In this document: positions 56,084 through 64,000 of the stretch, piece by piece
How the letters are laid out: every line of letters begins with the position of its first letter
How positions within the stretch are numbered: position 1 is the stretch's first letter
NCBI GenBank assembly: GCA_014695255.1
Contig: JACJNX010000061.1
Coordinates: 62,001 to 126,000, forward strand
Reading direction: 5' to 3'
From: Cyanobacteria bacterium FACHB-63
GTDB taxonomy: Bacteria > Cyanobacteriota > Cyanobacteriia > Leptolyngbyales > Leptolyngbyaceae
DNA length: 64,000 nt
Made by a program: the position numbers and the translations under genes
The notes under the pieces: model-generated
Told to the model about the DNA's origin: nothing
Databases searched by the model: none
The model's input: only the letters and a program-made list of their open reading frames with translations

Positions 56084-56236
56084 TAGAAATCGCAGGTAGG
56101 AAGGACAAAAGCTTCAGGCAGAGTTTACTACAGATTCGAGAATCCTCAGCAAAGAATTATGAACCATATTTTCTGTTTCATTCAGAAATTTATTGTCAAA
56201 ATCCTCATCTGTCTGAGGTTAGCTCTATGTCATTTC

Positions 56237-56266
56237 CAAAAATAAAGGCATCCATCAGTGGATGCC
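56237..56266 (-). terminator. Intrinsic terminator of glyA
   Basis: GGCATCCA (56247-56254) pairs with TGGATGCC (56259-56266), loop TCAG. On the minus strand it is followed by TTTATTTTTGG. It lies ~53 bases after the glyA stop. Confidence 0.85.
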
Positions 56267-56318
56267 CTTATATCAATAGTTTGCGCCTTGAAAACGAATC
56301 AAGGAAATTACTGAGGCT

Positions 56319-57596
56319 TTACACTAGCGCCGGAACTTGAGCGCTGAGATGGGGGTAAAGCGGGAAACGATCGCACAATGCAGCAACACGACGACGGCAA
56401 TCTTGAGCAACGCTCTCGTCTTCGGGATTGAGTAAGCGATCGGCGATGATATTCGCAATCTCCGCGAATTCTGCTGTACCCATGCCGCGTGTGGTCATCG
56501 CGGGCGAACCCAGTCTCAGACCGCTCGTGACAAATGGAGAAGCGGGATCAAACGGAACCGTGTTCTTGTTCGCGGTAATATTCACACCGCTTACGAGCTG
56601 ATCTGCCACTTTTCCGGTCATGTTGATCGATCGCAAGTCCACCAGCATCAAATGGTTATCAGTGCCATCAGAAACTAGCTTAAAGCCGCGGTTTTGAAGC
56701 TGAGCTGCCATTGCTCTTGCGTTCTCAATCACTTGACCTGAGTAGGTCTTAAATTCAGGCTTTAGGGCTTCTCCGAAGGCGGCTGCTTTGCCCGCAATCA
56801 CGTGCTCTAAGGGACCGCCTTGGCTACCGGGGAAGACCGCTTTATCCAACTGCTTACCGAGTTCGGCATCGCGGGTGAGAATCAATCCACCTCTAGGCCC
56901 GCGTAGGGTTTTGTGCGTGGTAGTTGTGACGACATCGCAATAGGGGATTGGATTCGGATGATGTCCCGTTGCGACTAATCCGGCAATATGAGCGATGTCG
57001 GCTAACAAATAAGCTCCGACTTCATCGGCGATCGCTCTAAATTTCTCGAACTCAATCATACGCGGATAGGCCGAGTAGCCGCAAATCAGCAGTTTCGGGC
57101 GGTGTTCCAGCGCTAGCTCCCGAATTTGGTCATAGTCTAAGCGCTCGGTGGTTTGACTCACGCCGTAATGTTTGACGTTAAACCACTTACCAGAGACGTT
57201 CACAGGCGATCCGTGGGTCAAGTGTCCGCCGTGGGACAGATCCATGCCCATGATCGTGTCTCCGGGCTGGAGTAGCGTCAGAAACACAGCAAAGTTTGCT
57301 TGTGCGCCAGAGTGGGGTTGCACGTTTGCGTGTGCGGCTCCGAATAGTTCTTTTGCCCGATCGATCGCGAGTTGTTCAACGCGATCGACAAATTCACAGC
57401 CGCCGTAATAGCGTTTTGAAGGTAAACCTTCGGCGTACTTATTGGTCAAGACTGATCCTTGAGCTTCCATCACCGCAGCAGAGGTGAAGTTTTCGCTGGC
57501 AATCAGTTCTAGGTGATCTCGCTGGCGTTGCAGTTCTTGTTGCAGCATTTCAGCAAGAGCGGGATCGGACTGAGCAAGAAAATTTGAATGCGTCAC
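56319..57596 (-). CDS. glyA: Serine hydroxymethyltransferase
   Basis: Converts serine and tetrahydrofolate to glycine and methylene-THF. 425 residues from a GTG. The PLP Lys is in [46 protein letters not shown] and [33 protein letters not shown] are signature sequences. It is divergent from glmU. Together with metF it belongs to the one-carbon cycle. Confidence 0.98.
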   Translation of the reverse strand: MTHSNFLAQSDPALAEMLQQELQRQRDHLELIASENFTSAAVMEAQGSVLTNKYAEGLPSKRYYGGCEFVDRVEQLAIDRAKELFGAAHANVQPHSGAQANFAVFLTLLQPGDTIMGMDLSHGGHLTHGSPVNVSGKWFNVKHYGVSQTTERLDYDQIRELALEHRPKLLICGYSAYPRMIEFEKFRAIADEVGAYLLADIAHIAGLVATGHHPNPIPYCDVVTTTTHKTLRGPRGGLILTRDAELGKQLDKAVFPGSQGGPLEHVIAGKAAAFGEALKPEFKTYSGQVIENARAMAAQLQNRGFKLVSDGTDNHLMLVDLRSINMTGKVADQLVSGVNITANKNTVPFDPASPFVTSGLRLGSPAMTTRGMGTAEFAEIANIIADRLLNPEDESVAQDCRRRVAALCDRFPLYPHLSAQVPALV

Positions 57597-57937
57597 AGTG
57601 CTTGTTCCTTTAATTCGTCGATCGGAGTTTCGTAATTTTCAGTCGGGGATTGAGCTAAAGACGGAACCGCATAGCTAGGGTAAGGCAATCTGAGACGACT
57701 CAATCACGAATTACGAATGGGCTATCCGGGATTTTCGATCATAACGCTGTTCGATCGAGACTTTGATTGAATCTCTGGATTTTCGGAGAAACTTTGAATC
57801 CCGATGCAGAACCGAGGACAAAAATCTAACGCAATTATATGTATTCAATAAAGTGCTTCAGCGGAATTCGATCGAGGGGTGAACGATGAAACCGACTCAA
57901 GGTATACTCCCTCTCGTATTGAGAGATTGAAAAACCT
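57597..57937. other. Divergent spacer between glyA and glmU
   Basis: 341 bases with no convincing coding frame or RNA. A -10-like TATACT at 57903-57908 lies ~29 bases before the glmU ATG. No strong operator is seen. HIP1 cores (CGATCG) are common here too. Confidence 0.4.
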
Positions 57938-59302
57938 ATGGTAGCGGTTGCAATTCTGGCGGCAGGTCGTGGAACGCGGATGAAATCGGATTTACCCAAG
58001 GTGTTGCACCGCTTGGGAAGTCGATCACTCCTTGAGCGAGTTTTAGGCAGCACAAGCGCGATCGTGCCATCACGTCGATTGGTGATTGTGGGCTACCAAT
58101 CAGAGTTAGTCCGGCAGTCATTGGCAGAGTATCCGGAGTCGATCGAGTTTGTTGAACAAGCTGAGCAATTGGGAACAGGACACGCCATTCAGCAGTTGAT
58201 CCCGTTTCTTGAGGGATTCGATGACGATTTGATTGTGATAAACGGCGATTTGCCGCTATTGCGTTCTGAAACGCTGACTTTGCTGCTCGAAACTCATCGA
58301 TCAAAAGGCAATGCTGCAACGCTGCTCGCCGCTCACATTCCTGATCCAACTGGATATGGGCGCGTGTTTTGTGATGAGAATCAAATTCTGTCTGAAATTA
58401 TTGAGGATCGCGACTGCACGATCGAGCAGAAACAAAATCGCCGGATTAATGCGGGGGCTTACTGTTTCCGCTGGAAAGATCTCGCTCAAGTGCTACCCAA
58501 ACTGACCTCGAACAATCAGCAGAAGGAGTATTACATCACTGATGCAGTGAACCATTTCGATAAAGTTACAGTAGTCGATATCGCGAATTATCAAGAAGTT
58601 TTGGGCATCAACGATCGCGTTCAACTGGCTCAGGCTTACTCGATTTTGCAAACGCGGATTCGTGATCGCTGGATGAAGGAAGGCGTGACGATCATCGACC
58701 CAGCTAGCGTCACGATCGATGATACGGTCGAGCTTGAAGCGAATGTCACGATCGAGCCGCAAACTCACTTACGTGGAAACACTGTGATACGAGCAGGGAG
58801 TCAGATTGGCCCAGGCAGCTTAATCGAAGACAGCCAGATCGGGGAAAACGTCACCGTGTTGTTCTCTGTTATCAGAGGCAGTGTGATCCACTCGAACGCC
58901 CAAATCGGCCCCTACTCGCATCTACGATCGCCCGTTGAAATCGGTGAAGGCTGCCGAGTCGGAAATTTTGTCGAAGTAAAAAACTCGAAGCTGGGTGAAC
59001 GAACGAATGCAGCGCATTTGTCATATTTGGGCAATGCCACGATCGGCAACCGCGTCAATATCGGAGCAGGCACAATCACCGTCAACTACGATGGCGTGAA
59101 AAAATATCCGACGACGATCGGCGATCGCACAAAAATTGGCTCCAACAATTGTTTGGTTGCTCCGATTACGATCGGTGAAGATGTCACCACTGCCGCAGGT
59201 TCAACGATTACCGAAGATTTACCAAATGATTGTCTGGCGATCGCTCGTGCTCGCCAAGTTGTCAAACCGGGATGGCGCAGAAAGGAAACTCCAGAGCAGT
59301 AA
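57938..59302 (+). CDS. glmU: Bifunctional UDP-GlcNAc pyrophosphorylase / GlcN-1-P acetyltransferase
   Basis: 454 residues. Makes UDP-GlcNAc for peptidoglycan and LPS. The uridylyltransferase domain shows [33 protein letters not shown] and INGDLPLL. The C-terminal left-handed beta-helix of hexapeptide repeats ([39 protein letters not shown]) carries the acetyltransferase. A strong hairpin follows at 59332. Confidence 0.98.
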   Translation: MVAVAILAAGRGTRMKSDLPKVLHRLGSRSLLERVLGSTSAIVPSRRLVIVGYQSELVRQSLAEYPESIEFVEQAEQLGTGHAIQQLIPFLEGFDDDLIVINGDLPLLRSETLTLLLETHRSKGNAATLLAAHIPDPTGYGRVFCDENQILSEIIEDRDCTIEQKQNRRINAGAYCFRWKDLAQVLPKLTSNNQQKEYYITDAVNHFDKVTVVDIANYQEVLGINDRVQLAQAYSILQTRIRDRWMKEGVTIIDPASVTIDDTVELEANVTIEPQTHLRGNTVIRAGSQIGPGSLIEDSQIGENVTVLFSVIRGSVIHSNAQIGPYSHLRSPVEIGEGCRVGNFVEVKNSKLGERTNAAHLSYLGNATIGNRVNIGAGTITVNYDGVKKYPTTIGDRTKIGSNNCLVAPITIGEDVTTAAGSTITEDLPNDCLAIARARQVVKPGWRRKETPEQ

Positions 59303-59331
59303 TGTCATCTAGAGAGAATTTAGCTAAGCAA

Positions 59332-59371
59332 AAGCGCTACGGTAGCAGGTGTTTCTGCTGCTGTAGCGCTT
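59332..59371. terminator. Bidirectional hairpin between glmU and a response regulator
   Basis: AAGCGCTAC (59332-59340) pairs with GTAGCGCTT (59363-59371), with an inner AGCAG/CTGCT pair (59344-59348 and 59355-59359). It sits between two convergent genes. A clear T run is absent, so termination is likely but not certain. Confidence 0.65.
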
Positions 59372-59445
59372 CAAATCGCTTGCTTGATCGGAAACTGTCT
59401 CAATACCAGATCCCAAATCTGTAGCAAGTATTTAAAGCTTTGGGA

Positions 59446-59991
59446 TTACTTCAACTTCTGCTTCACAAAGGTCAAGAGCTGACCCATCTGCTTCTTCAAG
59501 CCATCAATCTCAGCCTGCATTTTTGCAACTTTCTGAGTCAGCGCTTCAATTTGGGCCGCCTCTGAAGCGGTCGCAACCGGAGCCGCTTGTGCCGAAGGCA
59601 ACGGCGCTGGACGACGTTTCGCCTTTGCCATTGCAGCTTTGATTGCCTCAATTAGACCCTTCTGGTCAAACGGCTTCTGCACAAACTCAAAATACTCAAA
59701 CGGCTCTTGTAGCTTCTCTGCTAGTTCTTCTTTGCGCCCGGACATCATTACCAAAGGAATCGTTTGCAGTTCAGCAGTATCCTGGATTTGCTGATAAACT
59801 TCCCAGCCGCTCATTCGAGGAAGCAAGAAATCCAGCATGATCAGCGTCGGACGCTCCTGCCGGATTAAGTTAATTCCTTGCAAACCATCCTTGGCTTCCA
59901 ATACTTCAAAGTTACCTTTCGGCAACATATCTCGCACCATGTTCCGAATCACGGCGCTATCATCAATGACTATGACTTTGTGACTTGCCAC
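59446..59991 (-). CDS. Response regulator with C-terminal coiled coil
   Basis: 181 residues. The receiver has D10/D11 in VIVIDDSAVIRN, phospho-acceptor D54 in LIMLDFLLPRMSG and the Lys in FVQKPFD. An Ala/Pro-rich linker precedes a helical C-terminus (AAQIEALTQKVAKMQAEIDGLKKQMGQLLTFVKQ) with coiled-coil heptads. It probably works in chemotaxis or motility-type signalling, or as a dimeric adaptor. It is divergent from lipA. Confidence 0.88.
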   Translation of the reverse strand: MASHKVIVIDDSAVIRNMVRDMLPKGNFEVLEAKDGLQGINLIRQERPTLIMLDFLLPRMSGWEVYQQIQDTAELQTIPLVMMSGRKEELAEKLQEPFEYFEFVQKPFDQKGLIEAIKAAMAKAKRRPAPLPSAQAAPVATASEAAQIEALTQKVAKMQAEIDGLKKQMGQLLTFVKQKLK

Positions 59992-60199
59992 AACTGAACT
60001 CCTCTAGGGTGATCTAGAAAATCGCAATTGAATCGGGGAGGATTCGCCGGAAGACGATGCAATAGAAACCTCACTGCACTCCTAATCAAATCCTTAGGGA
60101 AAGAAGCAGGGTCGCAATCTTGCGAATTCCGTGCTAAATGTTACTCGATTTAGTGAAATACGGACGGCTTTAGTACCCGACTCCGCTGAATTGCTCCCT

Positions 60200-60205
60200 T
60201 ATAAT
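60200..60205 (+). promoter_or_regulatory. Possible -10 element of lipA
   Basis: TATAAT, a perfect -10 hexamer, lies 85 bases before the lipA ATG (60290). The -35 region (around 60177) is weak. The spacer contains no gene. Confidence 0.35.
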
Positions 60206-60289
60206 GGCGATAGGTCAAAAAACTTCATATTTTTTGTGGGTGGCTTGCACCAACCTTAAATCGAACTGACCCTTAGCATTCCCTTGTTT

Positions 60290-61216
60290 ATGTCATCCCA
60301 AACGAATCGACCTGCAATTTCTGAGCGTCGCGCGATCGTCTCTGCCCTACCTGATTGGCTACGCCGTTCGATCGGGAATGCCAGTGAAATTTCGACGGTG
60401 CAGCAAATTATTAAACAGCGGCAGATTCACACGATTTGTGAGGAAGGGCGCTGCCCCAATCGGGGAGAATGCTACGCCCAAAAGACCGCCACGTTTTTAC
60501 TGATGGGGCCTACCTGTACGCGATCGTGCGCGTTTTGCCAGGTCGATAAAGGACACGCACCGATGCCACTCGACACTGAGGAACCCCGGAAAGTTGCAGA
60601 ATCGGTACAGCTTTTGGGATTGCGATATGTCGTGCTGACCTCAGTAGCGCGAGATGATTTAGCCGATCAAGGCGCGGGGTGGTTTGCTGAAACAATGCGG
60701 CAGATTCGCATGATCAATCCCGGAACTCAGATCGAGGTCTTGACTCCGGATTTCTGGGGTGGACGGCAGGACGACACTCCACCCGAAACGCTACAACAGC
60801 AGAGAATTGCGACGATCGTGGCTGAAAAGCCTGCTTGCTACAATCACAACATCGAAACGGTCAAGCGGCTACAGGCTCCAGTACGGCGCGGTGCCAAGTA
60901 CGATCGCACCCTCCGAGTCTTGCAAGCAGTGAAAGAACTCGATTCTACGATCCCGACAAAATCTGGCTTGATGCTGGGACATGGAGAAACGGAAGCAGAA
61001 GTGATTGAAACGCTGCAAGATTTAAGAACGGTCGGCTGCGATCGCGTCACGATAGGGCAATATATGCGCCCATCGCTGGAGCATCTTCCGGTGCAGAAAT
61101 ATTGGCATCCTGACGAGTTTGAGCGCTTAGGCAAGATTGCACAAGACATGGGATTTTCTCATGTGCGATCGGCTCCGTTAGTTCGCAGTTCCTATCATGC
61201 AGGCGAGGAAGCTTAA
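60290..61216 (+). CDS. lipA: Lipoyl synthase
   Basis: 308 residues from the ATG at 60290; a TTG two codons earlier is in frame. A radical-SAM enzyme that inserts sulfur into octanoyl groups. The auxiliary cluster Cys set is in [12 protein letters not shown], the radical-SAM motif in CTRSCAFC (CxxxCxxC), and the C-terminal RSSYHA is conserved. Cyanobacteria often have two LipA paralogues; I cannot tell which one this is. Confidence 0.96.
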   Translation: MSSQTNRPAISERRAIVSALPDWLRRSIGNASEISTVQQIIKQRQIHTICEEGRCPNRGECYAQKTATFLLMGPTCTRSCAFCQVDKGHAPMPLDTEEPRKVAESVQLLGLRYVVLTSVARDDLADQGAGWFAETMRQIRMINPGTQIEVLTPDFWGGRQDDTPPETLQQQRIATIVAEKPACYNHNIETVKRLQAPVRRGAKYDRTLRVLQAVKELDSTIPTKSGLMLGHGETEAEVIETLQDLRTVGCDRVTIGQYMRPSLEHLPVQKYWHPDEFERLGKIAQDMGFSHVRSAPLVRSSYHAGEEA

Positions 61217-61753
61217 CCTGCTGTTTAACCCCGGTAGATACCTATCCTTCGACAGAGGTTAAGAGGGATGTATCAGTTCTAACTTAGGAGACTATCGGGA
61301 CTCCAGTAAGCGCGGAAAATGCAGGGTGCAAAGATTAGCCGCGTGAGGAGTAACCAAACACAGGATTGCTGATTAGCCGCATATTTTCGACCAACATTTA
61401 CAGCAGTGGTAAAGCTGATCTAATCAGATCGAGCACCGCTTGCAGAGTTGGAGTGCTGCACAAAAGCGATCCGCTTCAACTAAAACAAATTGCATGGGTC
61501 AAACGACCTATTCTTTTGACGTGCCCAGTTCTATTTAGCTACTCAGATTGACTTGGATGTTTCTAGCGACATAATTTCCGCCAAAACTTCGCTCCTTCGC
61601 AGGGGTGATGTTGTTATTACACAAACGTTTTTACACTGAGCGGAAGTTAAAGTCGCGCTCCTCATGACTCCTTGGCAGATTTAGCTTGCAGTGAGAATTG
61701 CAGTGAGCGCTCCCAGGGCGTTGATTATAGTCCTTTCATAGAGTCAGCTTTAG
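61217..61753. other. 537-base spacer without a clear gene
   Basis: Between lipA and the PEP-CTERM protein gene. The only frame of note (61366-61551, 61 codons) has no family features. A possible promoter lies at 61548-61575 (TTGACT, 16-base spacing, CATAAT). GCAGTGAG is repeated near 61690-61710. A small RNA or a leader could lie here; I see no recognised riboswitch. Confidence 0.4.
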
Positions 61754-62818
61754 ATGGTGTCAGAACAAAGTCCTACTTCAAGGCAGTGTGTGAGGAGGCA
61801 GCCTTTATCCCGCTGTACTCCACCTGAAAATCCGGATCAGCGTAGAAATCGTCTCGCCACGATCGCATTTACGCTCTCACTGGGGTGGTTGACCAGCAGT
61901 TTAGTGCTGCCTGCAAGGGCTGCGGATCTGTCGATCGGCAACCAGGGCATTCGCGTCAATCGAAATGCAACTTTAGAAACCGATTTTGTCGAGTCTCACG
62001 GCGCATATCAATCCACGTTTGGCGTGATCAACTTGACCACGAATGAGAAAACGCCCTTACTGACAGAAACCAAACCCTCGGATAACTCAGAAACGATTTT
62101 CCGACCGTCTACCAAAATTGATGATGTCGGCACTCCGCAAGACTTCGTCGGAACTCCTGGAAATGCTGTCCCCCAACCAAAAGGGAAGTACACATTCCAG
62201 CCAAATAACGATTACGTTTTCTACCTAGAGTCTTCATTTAACGGCAGACCTACAGGTATTCTTTATTCCACCGATCGCTTAAATCCCAACGCCGAACAGC
62301 ACGTTCGGTTCACAGGAAATATCACGGAGTTATGCCAAACCGGAGGAATGCAGATTGGATGGGATGATACGGGGTCAAGAATTGTGCGAAATCGTCCAGC
62401 CCAAGACCGCGACTATGATGACTTTATCGTAAGGCTACGAGATACTGCCTGTCCCGTTGGAGGGGGTGAACCCCCGCCTGTGGTATCAGGTGCTGAGACA
62501 CCTCCCGTAGCTCAAATTCCTACCGTTGCGCCCATCGCTGGCGGCGGTGGCGGCGGTTTCCTGTTGCCGCTCTTGGCGGCAGGGGGGATTGCGGGATTAG
62601 CCCTTGGGCTGAGCGGCGATAGCGACAGCGGTGATTCCTCGATTGGCGGTGGCGAAATTGGCGGCGGTGGTGGTACCGGCGGCGGTGGCGGCGGCGGTGG
62701 CGGCGGTGGCGGCGGCGAACCAATTCCGGAGCCGATGACGATTCTTGGATCAGGGGCAGCGATCGGATTTGCAACCCTAATGCAGCGTCGCCGCGCTAAG
62801 AAAAAGAAAAAAGACTAA
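61754..62818 (+). CDS. Exported PEP-CTERM protein with polyglycine tract
   Basis: 354 residues. A long N-terminal region and hydrophobic signal (NRLATIAFTLSLGWLTSSLVLPARAADL), then a beta-rich domain (residues ~60-230: FVESHGAYQSTFGVINLTTNEK, YVFYLESSFNGRPTGILYST) as in DUF4114-like surface proteins. A hydrophobic patch (GGGGGFLLPLLAAGGIAGLALGLSG) and a Gly-rich run follow, and the C-terminus IPEPMTILGSGAAIGFATLMQRRRAKKKKKD is a classical PEP-CTERM exosortase tag. It is probably exported and processed at the C-terminus. A terminator follows. Confidence 0.85.
   Translation: MVSEQSPTSRQCVRRQPLSRCTPPENPDQRRNRLATIAFTLSLGWLTSSLVLPARAADLSIGNQGIRVNRNATLETDFVESHGAYQSTFGVINLTTNEKTPLLTETKPSDNSETIFRPSTKIDDVGTPQDFVGTPGNAVPQPKGKYTFQPNNDYVFYLESSFNGRPTGILYSTDRLNPNAEQHVRFTGNITELCQTGGMQIGWDDTGSRIVRNRPAQDRDYDDFIVRLRDTACPVGGGEPPPVVSGAETPPVAQIPTVAPIAGGGGGGFLLPLLAAGGIAGLALGLSGDSDSGDSSIGGGEIGGGGGTGGGGGGGGGGGGGEPIPEPMTILGSGAAIGFATLMQRRRAKKKKKD
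62643..62716 (+). repeat. In-frame GGT/GGC triplet repeat
   Basis: A run of mostly GGCGGT-type triplets codes for polyglycine in the PEP-CTERM protein. Such arrays can change length by slippage while keeping the frame. Confidence 0.7.
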
Positions 62819-62836
62819 CAATCAATTCAATGGTAG

Positions 62837-62864
62837 ATGTCCCTTCAATTAGGGACATTTTTTT
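62837..62864 (+). terminator. Intrinsic terminator of the PEP-CTERM gene
   Basis: ATGTCCCT (62837-62844) pairs with AGGGACAT (62851-62858), loop TCAATT, followed by a T run to 62864. Confidence 0.9.
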
Positions 62865-62987
62865 GCTTAAATTCAGCCATCGAGAAAACGGCGTATTTCC
62901 GTGAATATTCCCATGCACATTTGAAGCTTTCATCAAGAAAGTGGAATCCTACTCGATCGCACGAGCGCACTGTGCTAGAAATTAGCC

Positions 62988-63752
62988 ATGTCCTCAGCTA
63001 GGGAAGGTGCAATGTTTGGCTTAACAAGATTGTGCGCGATCGTTGGTGGAGTGTCCGGAGTTGTTCTAAGTAGTGTCCTGTTTCCGATCGTCACTCAAGC
63101 AAAAGAAGATTGGCTAATCGCTCAAGCACCGCTTCCGGCACCGGAACCCCTTGCTGCACCTAACCCGGTGATTGTGGCTCCGGCGGTTCCTCCTGTCCCG
63201 CTTCCAAGAAGACCTGTCACTCGAACTCCAAGAACTCCGGTTCGCCCAAGTCAGGTTATGCCTGTTGCACCACCTGACGGGACGTTTAGAATTCCTGCTC
63301 GCCCGACTCGACGGATTCCGATTGAGCCATTTCCTATGCCGGGAGATTATCGCCGTCCGCTTCCTGATCTACCTGCGCCGCCCGATATTCGCACCATGCC
63401 GCAATCAAGCGCCACTCTGCTGAGTGGAATTTCTGGCAGAGTTTCTTTCACGCCGATTTGCTCAGTGACAGCTCCCGCAAGCACTTGTGCGACTCGTCCC
63501 TATACAGGAGCATTAAAGATTTCCACAACTTCTCGCGATCGATCCTTCCGCGTCACGCCTGATGCACAAGGCACCTTCCGCGTTCGTCTCGCACCTGGTC
63601 TGTATGTAATTGAACCGGACGCACCGAATTTTCCGATCGGCACCGGACAAACCTTTAATGTGGTTAGCAGTATGGTGCGGCAAATGGAATTCGATTTCCA
63701 GGGTACATTACCCCCGCTAAGGGTTGACAGCTTCAACCAACCAGCCCCCTGA
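62988..63752 (+). CDS. Exported proline-rich hypothetical protein
   Basis: 254 residues. The ATG at 63012 (MFGLTRL) has an AGGGAAGG just upstream and may be the true start; from there a signal peptide runs to about VTQA. The mature N-terminal half is Pro/Arg/Val-rich (VPPVPLPRRPVTRTPRTPVRP) and probably extended. The C-terminal part (~145-250: LLSGISGRVSFTPICSVTAPASTC...VRLAPGLYVIEPDAPNFPIGTGQTFNVVSSMVRQMEFDF) looks like a carboxypeptidase-regulatory-like beta domain. Its 3' end overlaps the convergent gene by 36 bases. Confidence 0.78.
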   Translation: MSSAREGAMFGLTRLCAIVGGVSGVVLSSVLFPIVTQAKEDWLIAQAPLPAPEPLAAPNPVIVAPAVPPVPLPRRPVTRTPRTPVRPSQVMPVAPPDGTFRIPARPTRRIPIEPFPMPGDYRRPLPDLPAPPDIRTMPQSSATLLSGISGRVSFTPICSVTAPASTCATRPYTGALKISTTSRDRSFRVTPDAQGTFRVRLAPGLYVIEPDAPNFPIGTGQTFNVVSSMVRQMEFDFQGTLPPLRVDSFNQPAP

Positions 63753-64000
63753 CTTTAAGTGATACTGACAACGATTCTGGGGGTCGCCGCGCAACTCTAG
63801 ATGATCCACATCGGTCGGATCAAGCAAAAGTAGACAAAACTGCTGGAGTGGATCAGTTTGGCTTGGTGCTGGAGGTGAAAACGTTTCATCTCCAGCACGG
63901 GGTTGTCCTGGATGCGCCCAAGCGAACTGAGTTCTAGCGCTATCAGAGAGTTCTTGCCATATCTGTTGCCGTGCTGCTTGTAGTTGCTGATCCGGATTTG
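63717..64000 (-). CDS. Pyridoxamine 5'-phosphate oxidase family protein, 3' end only
   Basis: An open minus-strand frame enters from the right edge and ends with TAG at 63717-63719: NPDQQLQAARQQIWQELSDS, ARTQFAWAHPGQPRAGD, QQFCLLLLDPTDVDHLELRG, DPQNRCQYHLKSGGWLVEAVNP. LDPTDVDHLELRG and the end GGWLVEAVNP are characteristic of the cyanobacterial Alr4036-type PNPOx-like, FMN-binding proteins. The N-terminal part lies outside the window. Confidence 0.85.
   Translation of the reverse strand, partial: NPDQQLQAARQQIWQELSDSARTQFAWAHPGQPRAGDETFSPPAPSQTDPLQQFCLLLLDPTDVDHLELRGDPQNRCQYHLKSGGWLVEAVNP

Noticed and set aside
61366-61551. Plus-strand frame of 61 codons in the spacer after lipA
   Set aside because: No ribosome site, no family motif and no clear codon bias. 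It may be chance.
1-64000. tRNA, rRNA, CRISPR array or prophage
   Set aside because: I found no cloverleaf-type region with a TTCRA arm, no rRNA signature and no regularly spaced repeats; the repeats present are dispersed palindromes and MITE-like elements. A tRNAscan-SE and Infernal run would be decisive.

Overview
This 64 kb window is cyanobacterial chromosome. The evidence is a photosystem I subunit (PsaK), a cytochrome b6f subunit (PetG), a cytochrome cM-like protein and NdhS of the photosynthetic NDH-1 complex, an SLH-domain porin, a TamB-type giant protein, many PAS/GAF and receiver signalling proteins, and very frequent HIP1 octamers (GCGATCGC) and CGATCG cores in genes and spacers. 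A filamentous, Leptolyngbya-like organism would fit, but that is only an impression. I see no rRNA, tRNA, CRISPR array, phage or complete insertion sequence.

Layout. (1) 1-6.1 kb is an accessory block. Two unrecognised plus-strand genes face a minus-strand pair of STAND/AAA-type ATPases that share an N-terminal motif; the longer one carries TPRs. (2) 6.1-19.1 kb holds metF and trpS, a decayed Uma2 gene, thioredoxin, tamB, a sorting-tagged surface protein, a caspase-TPR membrane protein and uvrC. (3) 19.2-26.4 kb holds a nested inverted-repeat element against a response regulator, a perfect CRP-type palindrome, a CPA2 antiporter-USP fusion, a HAS-barrel-like protein, ndhS, rodA, mrp and an SRPBCC protein. 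(4) 26.7-40 kb holds hemF, a STAS regulator, a conserved unknown plus an MFS carrier, aroK with a membrane protein, an SLH porin, a DUF255 thioredoxin-fold protein, the coupled run hisH-rsmD-small exported protein, a short C15 peptidase and an SLH-GHL10 glycosidase-like protein. (5) 40-50.6 kb holds an exported protein, a DUF1361 protein, petG divergent from a cytochrome cM-like gene, a peptidoglycan-binding protein, radC, a MITE with an apparent target duplication, a 1914-residue PAS/GAF hybrid histidine kinase with an N-terminal ribbon-helix-helix-like segment, and directly after its stop a decayed second copy of the radC 3' end. (6) 50.6-64 kb holds psaK, a three-gene amidase/AtzG-like/allophanate-hydrolase-C-like operon, aroQ, a 45-residue unknown, cinA, a WecA/MraY-like transferase, glyA, glmU, a response regulator, lipA, a PEP-CTERM protein, a proline-rich exported protein and the 3' end of a pyridoxamine-phosphate-oxidase-family gene.

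The genes are mostly housekeeping and envelope functions: shikimate pathway (aroK, aroQ), one-carbon metabolism (metF, glyA), cell wall (rodA, glmU, the WecA/MraY-like protein) and outer membrane (tamB, porin). The more unusual parts are the paired STAND ATPases, the radC / MITE / RHH-kinase / radC-remnant arrangement, the split AtzE-AtzG-allophanate-hydrolase-like operon, and several small genes (petG, the AtzG-like gene, a 45-aa gene, a TTG-started psaK) that a size-filtered gene call could miss.
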